In this document: piece after piece, positions 63,387-64,000 of the stretch
How the letters are laid out: every line of letters starts with the position of its first letter
How positions within the stretch are numbered: position 1 is the first letter of the stretch
Source of the DNA: Clarkia xantiana subsp. parviflora
Lineage: Eukaryota; Streptophyta; Magnoliopsida; Myrtales; Onagraceae
NCBI GenBank assembly: GCA_036873135.1
Contig: JAPTYO010000009.1
Coordinates: 42,858,756 to 42,922,755, forward strand
DNA: 64,000 nt
Direction of reading: 5' to 3'
The notes under the pieces: model-generated
Told to the model about the DNA's origin: nothing
Seen by the model: only the letters and a program-made list of their open reading frames with translations
The model's database searches: none
Translations under genes and position numbers: made by a program

Positions 63387-64000
63387 CTTGCCCCCGAGAC
63401 ATAAGTAATTAGTATTTAAAATAAAGAGAAAGGGGTTATGTCGAGTACCTTTAATAACGAGAAACGAACTTTAACTGTGTGGAGTCGAGGAGTCAGTTAA
63501 GACTAATCTCCTTTGTAGAGGCGACTTTCGGAAGTTGAGGGAATCCGTTAAGACTGATCTCCTGAGCGTCGCCGACTATATGGAGTTGAAGAGTCAATTA
63601 AGACTGATCTCCTTTGTAGAGGCGACTTTCGGATGTCGAGGCAGTCATTTAAGACTGATCTCCCGAGCGTCGCCGACTATATGGAATAGAGGAGTCAATT
63701 AAGACTGATCTCCTTTGTAGAGTTGACTTTCAGAAGTCGAGGGAGTTAGTTAAGACTGATCTCCTGAGCGTCGCCGACTATATGAAGTCGAGGAGTCAGT
63801 TAAGACTGATATCCTTTGTAGAGGCGAATTTCAGAAGTCGAGGGAGTTTGTTAAGACTGATCTCCTGAGCGTCGCCGACTATATGGAGTCGATGATTCAG
63901 TTAAGACTGATCTCCTTTGTAGAGGTGATTTTCGGATGTTGAGTGAGTCAGTTAAGACTGATCTCCTGAGCATCGCCGACTATATGGAGTCGAGGAGTAA
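63387..64000 (-). mobile_element. Start of the body of element D with tandem repeats
   Basis: After a short polypurine-tract flank, repeats of about 50-56 bp containing GTTAAGACTGATCTCCT run from about 63480 to the window end. Two alternating forms, one continuing TTGTAGAGGCGACTTTCGG, the other GAGCGTCGCCGACTATATGG, make a higher-order unit of roughly 105-110 bp. No coding sequence is visible before the window ends. Confidence 0.8.

Overview
This window is nuclear DNA of a flowering plant, probably a eudicot. The evidence is spliced genes with GT-AG introns, a plant mobile domain (PMD) gene, a plant-type terminal nucleotidyltransferase gene, and Tat-lineage Ty3/gypsy and Ty1/copia LTR retrotransposons that fill most of the sequence. 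No prokaryotic features, CRISPR arrays, tRNA genes or rRNA genes were seen.

Layout. 1-5456 is the 3' part of a Tat-type element (copy A1, + strand). It sits inside a second element (B1, - strand, to 7464), which itself interrupts the last recognisable exon of a decayed PMD gene (7465-10046, - strand). An array of eight hairpins (10089-10310) lies between that gene's TATA box and its start codon. A terminal nucleotidyltransferase (TUTase / non-canonical poly(A) polymerase type) gene runs from 10735 to 25216 on the + strand. Its exons join to an exact open frame although its fourth intron holds a 9.9-kb, almost brand-new element, B2 (13562-23487, - strand, target duplication ATAAC, LTRs differing by one G). 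A foldback MITE (25543-26153) and an old gypsy relic with only gag/protease remains (26540-29317) follow. Then comes a complete Tat element, A2 (30051-41067, - strand, TSD GTCTC), and a Ty1/copia 5' end. A stretch of about 4.8 kb holding the copia gag-like region, an inverted copia RT remnant and part of another LTR (element D) is tandemly duplicated (42490-58520 and 58521-63344). A third Tat element, A3 (44891-56130, + strand, TSD GAACC), landed in the first repeat after the duplication; the second repeat still shows the empty site. The window ends inside element D.

How the pieces work together. The A elements have 5'LTR - PBS - gag - protease/RT/degenerate RNase H/archaeal-type RNase H/integrase - tandem-repeat array - antisense gene - PPT - 3'LTR. 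In all three copies the antisense gene has its own TATA box, a 7-nt first exon that carries only the start codon and part of two more, and the same four-exon structure; it encodes a protein resembling the 'putative gypsy type transposon' domain followed by a coiled coil. Family B has a related plan, but both copies start protease directly after the PBS and have no gag. B2 nevertheless keeps a 1308-codon open pol and near-identical LTRs, so it probably moved with Gag supplied by another element. Family B LTRs carry arrays of perfect palindromes. Relative insertion ages from LTR pairs counted by eye: B2 (0 substitutions) younger than A3 (about 8 in 698) younger than A2 (about 15 in 714, plus indels).
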